Assembly: GCF_000226095.1 (NCBI RefSeq)
Contig: NC_016474.1
Location: 2,666,001 to 2,730,000 of the forward strand
Direction of reading: 5' to 3'
Length of the DNA stretch: 64,000 nt
From: Thermothelomyces thermophilus ATCC 42464
Taxonomy: Eukaryota; Ascomycota; Sordariomycetes; Sordariales; Chaetomiaceae
The stretch's first letter is position 1. The number at the start of each line of letters is the position of its first letter. Below the pieces are notes generated by a model. It was not told the DNA's origin. It did no database searches and saw only the letters and a list, made by a program, of their open reading frames with translations. The translations under genes were made by a program, and so were the position numbers. Below are positions 1-12,522 of the stretch, one piece after another.

Positions 1-3000
1 AAGAAGGGAGACAAGGCGGCCAAGAAGAAGAGGCGCAAGTCGCAGGTCGATGCGACGGTGGCAAAAGCCACCAAGGATGAGGATGCGGTCAAGGTGGAAA
101 GTCTGAATTTCAAGGTACGAAGCTCATCGGAGGGGGCCGCGAAACGGTGCGCCTACTGACGACTGACCTTCTACAGCGATTGGTCAAGGGCTCACTGGTC
201 CTCGGAACCGTTTGCGCCATCAACCCCCTCGACATCGCCGTTGCCCTCCCGAATAACCTTGTCGGTCATGTGCCCATCACCTCCATATCCGAGTCTTTGA
301 CGCAGCGACTCCAGGAGAGTGCTGAGAAGGAGGAGGCGGAGGAGGAGGAAGAAGAAGAAGAAGAGGAGGAGGGAGGCGGGTCCGGTGAAAGGGGTGCCGA
401 CGACGTTGACCTGAACGGCTTATTCTACATCGGCCAGTACGTGCGCGCCTATGTAACGTCGACGCTAGACGAGTCAACACCCGGGAAATCAAAACGTCAC
501 ATTGGCTTGTCGCTGGAGCCAGCCCATGCCAACACCGGAATGTCGGAGCAGGACTTGGTTGAGAACAGCACGCTCATGGCCTCGGTTGCCAGCATCGAGG
601 ATCACGGCTTCGTCATGAATATAGGCATCGCCGACTCCGACGTGAAGGGATTCCTGCCGCGCAAGCAGCTTGACAAGAGCATCCCCCCCGAGAACCTCCA
701 GCCGGGATCGGTTCTCCTCTGCATCGTGACGGGCAGGGCCGCCAGCGGAAAGGTTGTGCAGCTCTCCACGCTCTCCGATCGCCTCGGCAACCCCAAACAC
801 AACCCTGCCGAAGCGACCACGATTGGCTCCTTTCTGCCCGGTGCCGCAGCCGATGTTCTCGTGTCCGAGGTATCCCAGCACGGTGTCATTGGCAAGGTGA
901 TGGGCCATCTGGACGTGACAGCAGATCTTGTTCACTCTGGTGCCGGGCCCGATGGTGTCGACATCGTCAACCAGTACAAGGTGGGCTCGCGCCTCAAGGC
1001 CAGGATCATCTGCACGTTCCCGAATGCGAAGTTGCCCAAGCTGGGCATCTCCCTCCTGCCACATGTCGTCTCGCTGAAGCCCAAGATCGCGAACAAAGAC
1101 GGTCAGGAGCTCTTACCAACAGCGATCCTTGCTCACTCGGCCATTGTGAACGAGTGCACAGTACGGAAAGTGGAACCTGGCATTGGCCTGTACGTCGATG
1201 TTGGCGTCGAAGGCGTCCCGGGGTTCGTACACATCTCGAGGGTCAAGGACGGCAAGGTCGACACCTTGTTTGAAAACAGCGGTCCTTACAAGGTCGGCTC
1301 GGTCCACCCCGGCCGCGTGGTCGGCTACAACAACTTTGATGGCATGTTCCTCCTCTCGTTCGAGAAGAAGGTGCTAGAGCAACCTTTCCTGAGGATCGAG
1401 GATATCCCCATAGGGGCAGTGGTCCCCGGCGTGGTGGAGAAGCTTGTCATCAACCAAGACGGCCTCGGCGGTCTCATTGTCAACATCGCCCAAGGCATTT
1501 CCGGCCTGGTTCCCGAGATGCACCTTGCCGACGTCCACCTTCAGCACCCCGAGAAGAAATTCAGGGAAGGCATGAAAGTCAAGGCTCGCGTCCTGTCGAC
1601 GAACCCGGCGATGCATCAACTTCGCCTGACGCTGAAGAAGACGTTGGTCAACTCGGAAGCGCCGGCGATCAAGTCCTACGATGAGCTCGCAGTCGGCCTG
1701 CAGGCACCGGGCACGATTGTGAACGTGCTTCAGCACGGCGCCATCGTCCAATTCTACGGCCAGCTCCGTGGCTTCCTGCCCGTCTCGGAGATGAGTGAAG
1801 CCTACATCAGCGATCCCAAGGAGCACTTCCGCGTGGGTCAGACCGTCAGCATCTACGTCCTCAGCTTCGATCCCGAAACTCGCAGGCTCATTGTTTCGTG
1901 CAAAGACCCCTCTGCTTTCGGTCTAGAAAAGCAGCTCGCTCTCAAGAAGCTACAGATTGGCGACCTCGTATCGGCCAAGGTTACGCAGAAAACCGAGGAC
2001 GACGTCTTCGTCGAGCTCACTGACAGCTCGCTAAAGGCCATCCTTCCCGTGGGACACCTAACCGATAAGTCGGTCAGCAAGACGCAATCGGCCCTCAAGA
2101 AGATTCACGTCAACCAAACGCTCTCTGATCTGGTCGTGCTCGAGAAGAACGAGGCCCGGCGGTCCATCATTCTCTCTCACAAGCCCAGCCTCGTCCAGGC
2201 GAGCAAAGAAGGAAAACTTCTTCGGAGCGTGGACGATGCCCGGCTGGGGGACACGGTCGCTGGTTTCGTCCGCAACATCACTGCCACGGCCGCTTTCGTG
2301 CAGTTTGCAGGAAACCTGACCGCTCTGCTCCCCAAGACGAAGCTGCCCAAAGATGCGCAGGACAAGCTCAACTTTGGGTTGTTCAAGTCGCAGTCCCTTG
2401 CCGTCAAGATAACCTCCATCGACAGGGACCTGGGGCGGCTGCTGGTTGCCATCCCGTCGGTCTCGGATGAGGAGGCGAGGAAGTCGTCCAAACCCGCCGA
2501 CAGGGCGGTCAACGCATTGGACGACTCAGTCTCCTCGATGGATGACCTCAAAATTGGCAAAATCACCAAGGCTAGAGTGAAGTCAGTCAAAGAGACGCAG
2601 CTCAACGTGCAGATTGCGGATAACGTTCAAGGGCGGATCGACGTGTCACAGATTTTCGATAAGTGGGAGGACATTCCGGACTCGAGGAGGCCACTGAAGC
2701 GATTCAAGCAGAACGACATACTGGAGGCTCGCGTTCTCGGCATCCATGACGCCCGCAATCACCGCTTCCTTCCAATCACCCACCGATCCAGCCACTCGGT
2801 CCTGGAATTGTCGGCGAAGCCCAGCGATTTGAAACCAGACACGCTTCCTGAGCCGTTATCTCTCGACAAGATCGAGCCTGGTTCCAGCTACATCGCCTTC
2901 GTTAACAATGTCGCCTCCAGCTATTTGTGGGTGAATCTGTCGCCGAACGTTCGTGGGAGAATCAGTGCCATGGAAGCGTCTGATGACCTATCCAAATTGG

Positions 3001-5305
3001 CAAATCTGGAGAAGAGCTTCCCCGTGGGCTCGGCGCTACAGGTGCGGGTTCTTTCCGTGGACAAGGAGAAGCAAAGGGTCGACCTCTCCGCCCGAGCGCC
3101 TGGTGAGGCGGCCCAGCTTTCCTGGGATAAGATCCAGCAAGGCTTGGTTTTGCCGGCGAAGGTCACCAAGATCAATGATCGTCAGGTCGTCGTCAAGCTG
3201 AGCGAGTTGGTTGCCGGGCCTGTGCATCTGGCCGACCTGGCCGATGACTACGATGAAGCCAACCCCCTGTCGCATTCCAAGAACGAAATCGTGCGGGTAG
3301 CGGTCGTTGAGGTGGACAAGAGCAACAAGAGATTGAGGCTATCTATGCGGCCCTCAAGAGTCCTTAACTCGTCCCTGCCCGTCAAGGACAAGGAGATCAC
3401 GAAGAGCACCAAGCTCGAGGTTGGCGACATCATTCGCGGCTTCGTTAAGAACGTCTCGGACAAGGGTCTGTTCGTGTCGCTCGGCGGTGATGTTGTGGCT
3501 CACGTCAAGATCAAGAACCTCTCCGATGCGTACCTGAAGGACTGGAAGGAGCACTTCCAGGTTGACCAGCTCGTCAAGGGCCGCATCATCTCCGTGGCGG
3601 ACGGCCGCATCGAGATGGACCTCAAGCCGTCCGTGGTGGAGCAGGACTACGTCCCTCCGATCACCATTGCGGACCTGAGGGAGGGCCAGATCGTAACTGG
3701 CAAGGTGCGCAAGGTCGAGGAATTCGGTGCCTTCGTTGATATCGACGGTTCGATGAATCTTTCTGGTCTGTGCCACCGCAGCGAGATGGCCGACCGGAAT
3801 GTGAAGGACGCCAGGACGCTGTACAACGAGGGCGACCGTGTCAAGGCCCGCGTCCTGAAGGTCGACCTCGAGAAGAAACGCGTCAACCTCGGGCTGAAGC
3901 CCTCGTACTTCAAGGACGACGAGGTGGACGATATGGACGTTGATAGCGAGGAAGAGGATGCCGGTGCGGCTCTGAATGGCGAAGAGGATAGTGGAGACGA
4001 AGAGATGAGCGACGCTGGTGGTGCTATCCTCGTTGGCGGCTCCGATGATGACGACGATGAGGAAGATGAGGAAGACGATGATGAAGGGAAGAGCGATGTC
4101 GAGATGGGCGAAGCGCCAGAGGAGGGACTCACGGGTCTCGAGGCCGGCGGCTTCGACTGGACGGCCGACGCCCTCGACGCCGACGAGGATGCAAAGGCCG
4201 GCCCGGCCGACGAGCCGATCAAGAAGACCAAGAAACGCCGGGAGCCCCAGGGCATCGTCGATAAGACGGCCGAGCTCGATATCAACGGGCCGCAAACCTC
4301 GAGCGACTACGAACGTCTCCTGCTGGGTCAGCCAGATTCGTCGGAGCTCTGGATCGCCTACATGGCGTCCCAGATGCAGATTAACGACCTGGCCAGCGCG
4401 AGACAGGTAGCGGAGCGGGCGCTCAAGACGATCAACATCAAGGAAGAGACCGAGAAGCTGAACGTCTGGATCGCCTACCTCAACCTGGAAGTCGCCTACG
4501 GCACCGAAGAGACCGTAGAGGAAGTCTTCAAGCGCGCATGCACCTACAACGACGACCAGGAAATCCATGAGCGCCTTGCCAGCATCTACATCCAGTCGGG
4601 CAAGCACAAGGCAAGTTTTCTTTCCTTTTTTATTTCTCTCCGTCCACCCACTCGCCGCCTTGCAAAACAAAGGTACTAACTCCTTTTTTTTCTTTTCTCT
4701 GCTCACAGGAGGCCGAGAGACTCTTCGAGGAGAGGATCCTCAAGAAATACGGCTCGCGCTCCCCACACGTCTGGATCAACTACGCGCACTTCCTCCACAC
4801 CAAGGCCAACCAGCCGGAGCGCGCGCGGGCCCTGTGCAAGCGCGCGACGCAGATCCTGTGCAACCCGGCCAACGTGCACACCAACCCGTCCCAGGTGTAC
4901 CTCACGCTGCTGCCCAAGTTCGCGGCGCTGGAGTTCCGGTCGCCCAGCGGCGACCGCGAGCAGGGGCGCACCCTCTTCGAGCAGCTGCTCGCGACGTACC
5001 CGCGCAAGTTCGACCTGTGGAACCAGCTGGCCGACCTCGAGACGTCATCGTTCCGCGACGGCGTGGACGACGTCGGCGTGGTGCGGGACCTGTTCGAGCG
5101 CGGCAGCAAGGTCAAGGGGCTGAAGCCGCGCCAGGCCAAGGCCTGGTTCCGGCGGTGGGCCAAGTGGGAGGAGGAGAAGGGAGATGCCAAGAGCCGAGAG
5201 AGGGTGTCGGCCAAGGCGCAGGAGTGGGCTCGGATGGCGGGCAAGAAGTTGGACGATGGCAAGAAGGGGGCCGATGGCGAGGCGAGCGAGGGCGAGGAGC
5301 AGTGA
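1..5305 (+). CDS. RRP5: rRNA biogenesis protein RRP5 (5' truncated by window edge)
   Basis: U3-associated ribosome-biogenesis factor needed for 18S and 5.8S/25S pre-rRNA processing in the nucleolus (family knowledge). Exons are <1..114, 177..4610 and 4709..5305. Frame 1 is open from base 1 with a basic KKGDKAAKKKRRK stretch, so the true start lies upstream; the Met at 147 is inside intron 1. About 1,714 residues are visible. A long array of S1 RNA-binding repeats (for example IVTGKVRKVEEFGAFVDIDG near 3,690-3,750) is interrupted by Glu-rich runs (332-372) and an Asp/Glu linker (about 3,925-4,100). HAT/TPR helices follow from about 4,290 (SSELWIAYMASQMQINDLASARQVAERALK). S1 array plus C-terminal HAT repeats is diagnostic for RRP5. 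Intron 1 (115..176) is GT-AG. Intron 2 (4611..4708) appears to be GC-AG, with donor AAG|GCAAGT, branch TACTAAC and acceptor CTCACAG, phase 0. The stop is TGA at 5303. Confidence 0.95.
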
Positions 5306-7446
5306 AAATTCCCGACCGCGCGTGATTCTCTCTCTCTGAGGATGTGGTGGCTGTGAAGGGTACGGTGGTTGCTTGAGTTGCCTGGTTTGTCTCTTGCTTG
5401 GCCTGCTAGATCTAGGTCATTGTGTTATTATGCTCATGCATCCATCTCTGGGGATCTCTGATATCCACAAGCTGACGCTCAAGTGAAAGCCGCGGGCCGA
5501 GAAGAAAAGATTGGGATGACAGGGGAAGGGAGAACGTTACTCCGTCGTGAACTTGTCCTCTCCGTGGCCGTGCTTGCGCTCGCGCTCGCGCTCGCGCTAT
5601 CACCATCATATCTGTGTTCTCTACCGATGCATTGAGTGTAGTAGCTTGTGCCGTACATATCTGCAACATACATACACACACACACATATATATACATACA
5701 TAACATGTCCCCAACCAGCGGAATGGCGCAAGCCAGTCTTCCTCCTCGGCTGCGCGCTCCCTTGTCACACCTCCGCCATCGCGACTTGAACCTACGCAAT
5801 GACACCATCGACACGCTGCATGTCCTGGCCCCTGATCCATGAATCCGCTTCCCTGTTGTCAGTAACCAGTCGAGCAGCCACCTCCTTTTTCCCCACGCGC
5901 TCTTGATGATAACGACTTGCTGCCGCTCCACGTGTGACGCGAGATCCATGAGGTCTGGAATCAGATCTGGTTGATTCCATGGTACCGGGAGGGGGTCGCG
6001 TTGTGACACCATGCAGGTACGACACCAACGCTAGGTAGGCGATGACGTAGACGTACACTTGTACATTCATACACAGATCCCATACTAGTGTACGGATGTG
6101 TGCAGTGTACGGGATCATGGATTGTAGGCCAGTGGGTTCGCTTCCGAATGCCAAGCTTCTTATTCAAGACTTCTCTCTACTTGTATGTCCTGCGAAACCG
6201 AATGACCCCCTTCTTCCCTGAGGACTACAATAGTGTAAGTGTATCAGGCCAGTTATAAGTGCTGTTGCCAATTTATGTAGTGTCTAATACACGCCTGATA
6301 CGCCGTGTGTCTACTGTGTATGCGGCGTAACAGATCCTTTCTTTCTCCGTTCGAATGTGTGTCCTTGGGCGCCCTTATAACCCACCCCGCCGACCTGCCC
6401 AATATCCTCCTTCCTTGCGCCGTTGCCCCAAGAGGGGTAATGCCTGACCAAACTGTCCCTGAGAAAACTTCCCGCTTCGAAAACAGCGGAACGATGTGGA
6501 TGTTGCCCCGGGGGGGGGGGGGGAGGGGGACGAATAACAATGCCAGTGTACACAGTAGGTTTAGTGCTCCGAAAAAAAAAAGAGACCAATTAAGCAGTGT
6601 AAACGATTGAACACCAGACCCATGCAGCGCTGGATGCATCACGCTCCAAGAGATGCCTTAAAAGAAAAAGTACACGTATAAATGTTGATTCACCCTCCCT
6701 CGCCAATCAGGCGCTGGCTCTGAGAGTGGAATTGTAAACCGGGCGTTGTAATGTCCGACTTGTGGGGCCCAGTCAAGAGTCAGGACGGCTAAGGTTTCAA
6801 AGGAGGGCCGAAGAAGCGGACAGAAGGTCTTTGAATGTGGAAAGAGGGTCCTTTTGGCACTGATGCGTGGAGGATTCTCCCATCCATCTCTTCCCTCGCA
6901 ATGTTGAGGGGAATAAACGAGGGATAAAAAATCGAGACAGCTCTTCGGTCAATTCCGGGCGATGTCATTCGCCCAGGCCGCTAAACCCCACACACCCCCC
7001 GCATCAGCACGGGCTCCTTTCGGAGACGTGTTCGCAGTCAACATGCTGGCGGCTTTTTTTTCTAAGAGACGCCCAGAGAGGCTTGATGGTGGTGTCGAAA
7101 ATGCGTCATCGTGGGGAAGCCCGGCCGGGCTTAACTTTCGCATAAACCCGACGTCGAACGAAGAAGGTGCAGATAGAGATCGTTGGGGGAGAGCAGAATC
7201 CCACAGAGTTATGACCTTCCCGATCCGGTGACGCCGCAGCGTTGTCGTGTTTCTGCCAAGACACCACTCCATGTTTCTGGGTGATTTGATGATCGACTTT
7301 GGGCGGGCAACAGGCAGACGACACGGCAAATCCTCTCCTCATTCGACACGACGTACACTAGTCAACAGGCAGTCCCGTTGGATTAGCACTAGCGTAGGAC
7401 GGTCGAGGATTGTTCAGTGGCGGCCGCTCTTGCTGGCTAGTCTGTG
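5306..7446. other. Intergenic, no convincing gene
   Basis: Convergent gap between RRP5 (+) and the gene at 7447..9060 (-). Short open frames in all six frames lack codon bias and family motifs. It holds simple repeats: a hexamer run of GCGCTC near 5,574-5,598, an (AC)/(AT) run at about 5,673-5,700, and a 15-nt G run near 6,511-6,525. Confidence 0.6.
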
Positions 7447-9060
7447 CTAGAGAGTCACGGAGGCCCATCTAGCAGGCACACCATCAGGCCTGATCTCGTA
7501 TGGACGGCTGCTGGGCTTCCTCGGCGGAAGGGCCCAACGTGCGCGACCTGGTCGCTGATCATCGAGTTTGCCGCTTTTGCGCATGGCCATTTCCATGACG
7601 GCGATGCGAATGAAGTCCGAGTTTTCGCGCATCTCGCGCTGTCGCGGCCCTGGCATGGGATGCTCCGTCGCTCTCGACGGGGAGGGCGTTGATGGTGTCG
7701 TGGGGGACGTCGGGCCCGCCGGAGTATGGGGCGGTCGGCCGGGGCTGGGGGATACACTGCGCGCCCGGTGAATCTTGTACGTCTGCATCTGGATCGATGC
7801 AGTAAATGTTCGTAGCACTGGCCCGTCGGCTACCGTCCTGGGCCTCTCTAGGCGTGCCGTCGTTGTCGGATTAAGGTACCGCCGCAGCGCAGCCGTCGGC
7901 TCCTCCTCGAGGGGAGGCGGCCGACGCTCATCGGTATAGGGAACCTGAGGGTCGAGGGTCAAGATGGATCTCGTGAGGAAGTCCTCGGGCGGGATGGACG
8001 AGAAGTTCAGATTAGAGAAGGAACGGGCCGCTTGGCGCAAAGCCCGTAGCGATGCGGTCAAATTCGACTTGAAGGCCGACTTGATCGGAGTAAACTGTAG
8101 CCGCGGAGTCTTCTTGCCCGGCGCCTCCTCCTTGGGCGCGAAGACGCGGAAGTCCAGGTGGTCCACGTCACTGTCGCTCTCGGGGGACGATAGGGGATGG
8201 CTCTCGGATTCACCCGGCGGTGAAGAGACGGGTTCTAGAGAGCGTCGGGTCGGCTGAACCCTCCGCCTCCGGGGCGGTGTGGGGGGCGTCTCGAGGGAGG
8301 AGAGCGTGTTGTCGGTGGTGAAAGAATCGCTCAGGGACGGGATCGACTCGATCGAGACAGTCTGTGCCGAGAGGACGGACTCTGGGACGCTATCGCAGAC
8401 GGAGGCATCGTCGGCCTCGAGGTCTTCGGGCGACATTAACAGAATGTCGAGCGGGCCCTTGCTCAGCTTCAGGCTGAGCTCTTTCTCGGATTCCTGTGCC
8501 CTCTCAATGATCGACTCCACCGTCATCCTCTTTTCCGCCTTGGTCTGTCGGACACTCCGTGCGGCTTTGGGCGGCGGAATGTTTGTGACGGCAAGTAGGG
8601 CGGCCACGAAGGGAGGGATGGCATCGCGAGAGTGTGCATCCCTTGGACGGCGCGATGTCGAGCAATGTCTCCGGTCACCACGGCCATGGTGTGGCTTTTG
8701 TGGATGGGCAGTGTCCCGAGATCTTGGCCTGGCGGGGATCTGGACCGGAGTCGATGCGGTCGTCGGCCGAGCGGGCGTCAACTCGGACCTGGGAGGAGGA
8801 CTCGGGGCTGGCGAGCAAGGGGAGCTGTCTCTTGACCTCTGCGGCATTGCTGATATGGCGAGGCTGGTGTCGGTGCAGGAATCTGTGGTGGCAGCCAAAC
8901 TATTACCATTATTCTTGGGGGAGGTCAAGGACGGGAAGAAGCTCGGAGAGTGCGAGGTCTGACGTGAAGAAGGAGTCGGGACGGGGAGACGTGGCTGAGC
9001 CCTTGAGGAAGCCTGGCTTCGTCGGGAAGATGCGAGATAGGAACATGCGGACATCATCAT
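7447..9060 (-). CDS. Uncharacterised disordered fungal protein
   Basis: A 537-residue single-exon frame starting at the ATG triplet cluster at 9060. I do not recognise a named family. Most of the protein is Ser/Pro/Arg-rich and predicted disordered. Better-ordered islands are a short hydrophobic stretch around residues 155-170 (AIPPFVAALLAVTNIPPP), an adjacent basic/helical stretch (KAEKRMTVESIIERAQESEKELSLKLSKG), and a C-terminal block after residue 470 (FIRIAVMEMAMRKSGKLDD, then RARWALPPRKPSSRPYEIRPDG). The hydrophobic stretch and C-terminal block read like conserved segments of a Pezizomycotina-specific hypothetical protein. The first 70-80 residues are low complexity and the start could be at a later Met (for example MPQRSR). 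Third-position GC is high, like the neighbouring genes. Confidence 0.7.
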   Translation of the reverse strand: MMMSACSYLASSRRSQASSRAQPRLPVPTPSSRQTSHSPSFFPSLTSPKNNGNSLAATTDSCTDTSLAISAMPQRSRDSSPCSPAPSPPPRSELTPARPTTASTPVQIPARPRSRDTAHPQKPHHGRGDRRHCSTSRRPRDAHSRDAIPPFVAALLAVTNIPPPKAARSVRQTKAEKRMTVESIIERAQESEKELSLKLSKGPLDILLMSPEDLEADDASVCDSVPESVLSAQTVSIESIPSLSDSFTTDNTLSSLETPPTPPRRRRVQPTRRSLEPVSSPPGESESHPLSSPESDSDVDHLDFRVFAPKEEAPGKKTPRLQFTPIKSAFKSNLTASLRALRQAARSFSNLNFSSIPPEDFLTRSILTLDPQVPYTDERRPPPLEEEPTAALRRYLNPTTTARLERPRTVADGPVLRTFTASIQMQTYKIHRARSVSPSPGRPPHTPAGPTSPTTPSTPSPSRATEHPMPGPRQREMRENSDFIRIAVMEMAMRKSGKLDDQRPGRARWALPPRKPSSRPYEIRPDGVPARWASVTL

Positions 9061-12000
9061 GTCCAGCTGGCCCGGGGGGGTGGAGGGCCTGGGCTCACTT
9101 AATAAACGGCCCGGCTGCGTGTTAACTCATCCAGCCGACTCGGCGCTGCAGATCAACCTCGAGAACTGCGCAGCGGGTCGCTTTTCCGGAATGGTCGGTA
9201 TGTACGTATGTATGTACTGTAATCCGAACAATTTCGCCTGCGCTGTGCCGACCTTGGAACTTCGGACGGACGGCAGCACCGAATATTCTTCAGTGCATGC
9301 AGCACGAGATATGATAACGCTTCTCCGTACCACACGTGCGAAACAATCCTTCAAGGTGTTTCTCGGCCGCTCGCAAGAAGCTTTTTTAGGGCAACCAGTC
9401 ACAGCGCCCGGGTTTTGGTTCGCGGCCGATGTCTCGCGTGCCGTAGGGCAATTCCAGTACGTAAAACGTTGGGGCCCAGGGGTCCACCACGGGAGACCAT
9501 GGAACCCTGATCCCCCACTGCCGTGTTCCGGTTGTAAGAGCGGAGACTCTTCTTTTTTCAGACGCGGTGTCGATGGTGCGGTGAAGAGTTGCGATAAGAG
9601 TTTCAATTGTTTGTTTGTGTCGGGTTGGTTTCCGAATGCAAACCGGATAAGTGGAGAGCGAACGCTGTATACAGACGTCCTCTAGGTAAGGTCCCGAAAG
9701 AGGAGATGGGATGTGCCGGAAATGCGTCACCCAAGAACTGGGCCTCGATAACGTTGGGTTGGATTTGAGCAGGCGGGTACCGTACTGTACAGTACCTGAC
9801 GGGCACGTTTGCCAGGTGCATACACAGTAGTTTGCTGCCTCTAAATTTGGTGGGCGGGTACGAGGGCAGCCAGTAGCCACTCGTATGTAGCTATCATGTA
9901 ATTCGGTACACCCTCGTACGTCAGAAGTCGAGCCGCCGAGTGGAGGCCCGTGGCCGTTGGAGAGCTCGAAAGACAAGGTCCGCTCTGTTGGGTCGTGTGG
10001 TCTGCTTTTTCGCAAAAAGCCGGAAAAATAAATATTGTCTCAAGGTTGAGGAGTCGAGGAACTGGAGAGAAAAAGAGACGGCAAAGCAGGTATATTATGA
10101 GAATGCAGCCCAAGTCCGGCGGCGTGGCTGGCCCCTGATAAGGATTGTCAGGATTCCCCGGCGCAAACACAACAGCGCGCCCAACCACGACCGGGCATGC
10201 CATGGTGCAGGCTAATAAGGGATGGGAAGGGTGTCACACGATTGCCATGCCCGCCACAGCTTATCACTGCCTAAAGGTGCCTAGCAGACCGCGGCATGAT
10301 GGGGAAATCTGGGGAAGCACGAATGACTAGGGCATAATAGGAAGCAGCGGCTGGAATGAGCTTCCTGCCTGGCAAAGGACAGGCAGAGAGCCCCCGCGAA
10401 AAATGAACGCCGTCACACTTTGGATGATACGACTCGCTCAACCACACCGATTCGTGCGATTGCCCCAAGGACCAAGGGAACAATTGTCCGGGCGCATTCG
10501 TTCGCCCTTCTCCATCCTGTCGCCCTGGTAATGTTGCGCGCACCGGCAGCCACAACAGAGAAGGTACAGAATCATATGAGTAACCCGTACATACAGTATG
10601 CCCACACGTGTAGTGTACTGTACCATGCGGTTATGGGCGCACCCATCTGATTTGGCTGGTGGCGATCAAGTCCCGATAAGAAACCGACGTCAGTGATCCT
10701 CCACGGCGATAATGCCCTCTGCTTGGCTGCCCCCCGACGCACGAGACCAGCCAAGTAGTTAATGGGTATGTGACGTGCATTGCCTCCCGATTCTCTTAGC
10801 TCCTAGATTAGCGCCAGCAGAAAGCTTGCACACCATCTTCTCGTCGGCCTGTCAGCATACGAGTTGTTCCCTTATTAATAAACCACTTGCCGAGCCCCCG
10901 AAGAACAAGATACTAACGCACTGGTGATTTTTCTTGGTGTACGTACGGAGTACATTTGTGCGGTGAAGTGATTTTCACAAGCCTGTCGAAGAAGAAGAAA
11001 TGATGAATCAACCCACCGGGTTCCACTGGGAGAATGCTTCTCGATGTTCCATCGCACCCGCGAGATACTCCACCTTCCCGCTCTGCGCCGGGGACCCTTC
11101 TCTACATCCACTCTCGGCCTCATCCGCGTTCGCCAAATGCCGGTAACTTACTGTGTAGCCACTGTACCTGATTCGGTACGCTAGTGTGACTACTTCATAT
11201 AGCTACTACGCCGTACTGCGGTGCTGCGGGTTGATGTTGAGGTTCCTTGTCCGTCGTGTCCGACGGGAGCCATCCAGATTCGGCAGCTGTTTTACCACTC
11301 AACAACAAAGGCCTCGTCTAAATGTAAAAGATGAAAAAATCTCCTTCTGGTATGCATCCAACACATAAGAAAGCTTACATAACATGGTGTAGTGGACGTC
11401 CTTTACATACGCAATATTTGTAAATATACAAACAAAACGTAATTACGCGAAGCCCCGGATGCGCGCACAAACCTTTGATCCACCTCAAAAAATATTTCAA
11501 GGGTTACGCCGTAGCCTTGGAGACGCCTTTCAGAAGGGAAAATTTTCTGCCTTCCAATTACGGCGAACACTACCCACTTGGACGCGACAGCGTCCTGTGT
11601 TTGCATGAAGTACCCGTTGGATTGGCACATGCTGGCGACGTGGGCATCCTAGCACTGCGTTCCTTGGATGTTGCTCATGACCATCACGCGAAACTCGGGC
11701 CTCGCAAGCTCTGGATCGATCAGGATATGGCCCCTGACTTGAAAGTAAGTACGGACTACAGTAGGTGCCTAACTAAAAATGAGACCGAGAATCCAAGACG
11801 CCTCGAGACTCGCTCAACGTTCCAGGCTGTGGCGAAGAGGGTTAAATGCATGCTCGTTTCAAGGAGCCCAAGTCGATCGATTCCAGTAATTACAATGGCC
11901 CTTTCTTGTGAGTATTCCTCTACGAAGTACTTGTACGCAGGGCAGTAATTATTGCCTAGTTGAGTCGAGATGGGACCGACTGGCCCTGGTGATAACAACT

Positions 12001-12522
12001 GGAGTAAACGGGCTCGTTCTCGTATGGAAATCTGCCAAATAAGTCAGAGGTAGTAATTCCCCCGGTGCTCTTGCGCCAACTCCTGAAACTACCATTGAAT
12101 TTCCTTTTCGATAATTTCAAACAAAACGAGCCACAGGAAAATGTATAGTCACGAAGGAAGAGAGTAAGAAAGGAGGAAACGAAAAAAAAAAGGAAAAAAA
12201 AAGAAAAGAAACGGGGAAAATATGAAGAGAAAAGAAGGTGCAAATAAAGCGACACGACCGCATCAGAACGGTCTTCCGCTCTCTTTCCAACCCCTCGATG
12301 TAATAGGCGTTGTCCCCCTGGGCGTGACGAATCCGAGCCTCCTATCCAGGTACCTGGACACGCGCTCACCGTCGGCGTAATGCATAATTAATATCGGCAG
12401 TGTTGGCGTGGCCATGGCCGCCACCGCCGCCGCCACCGTCAGAGCTAGCAATCGCCGCAACAACGCCGCCGTAGCCGTCCCGCTCAGGCGGATATTGGAT
12501 GTTCTCGCCGCTGTAGTACTGC
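9061..12522. other. Long intergenic region, no convincing gene
   Basis: About 3.4 kb between two minus-strand genes. Several open frames of 100-200 codons exist (for example 9386..10015 minus and 11475..11948 plus) but none has codon bias, motifs or splice structure. Local A-rich runs lie at 12,181-12,216. The segment 12366..12522 continues an open minus-strand frame next to the membrane-protein gene that starts at 13644; see that entry. Confidence 0.5.

Noticed and set aside
147-4679. RRP5 starting at the Met at 147 and ending at 4679
   Set aside because: The Met lies inside a 62-nt GT-AG intron; coding sequence in phase extends to base 1. The 4679 end is intron read-through.
3354-4706. 450-codon minus-strand frame
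   Set aside because: Antisense shadow of the high-GC RRP5 coding region, with no motifs.
9386-10015. 209-codon minus-strand frame in the 9-12 kb gap
   Set aside because: No codon bias, domains or splice structure; amino-acid composition looks random.
11475-11948. 157-codon plus-strand frame
   Set aside because: No recognisable motif and ordinary intergenic composition.
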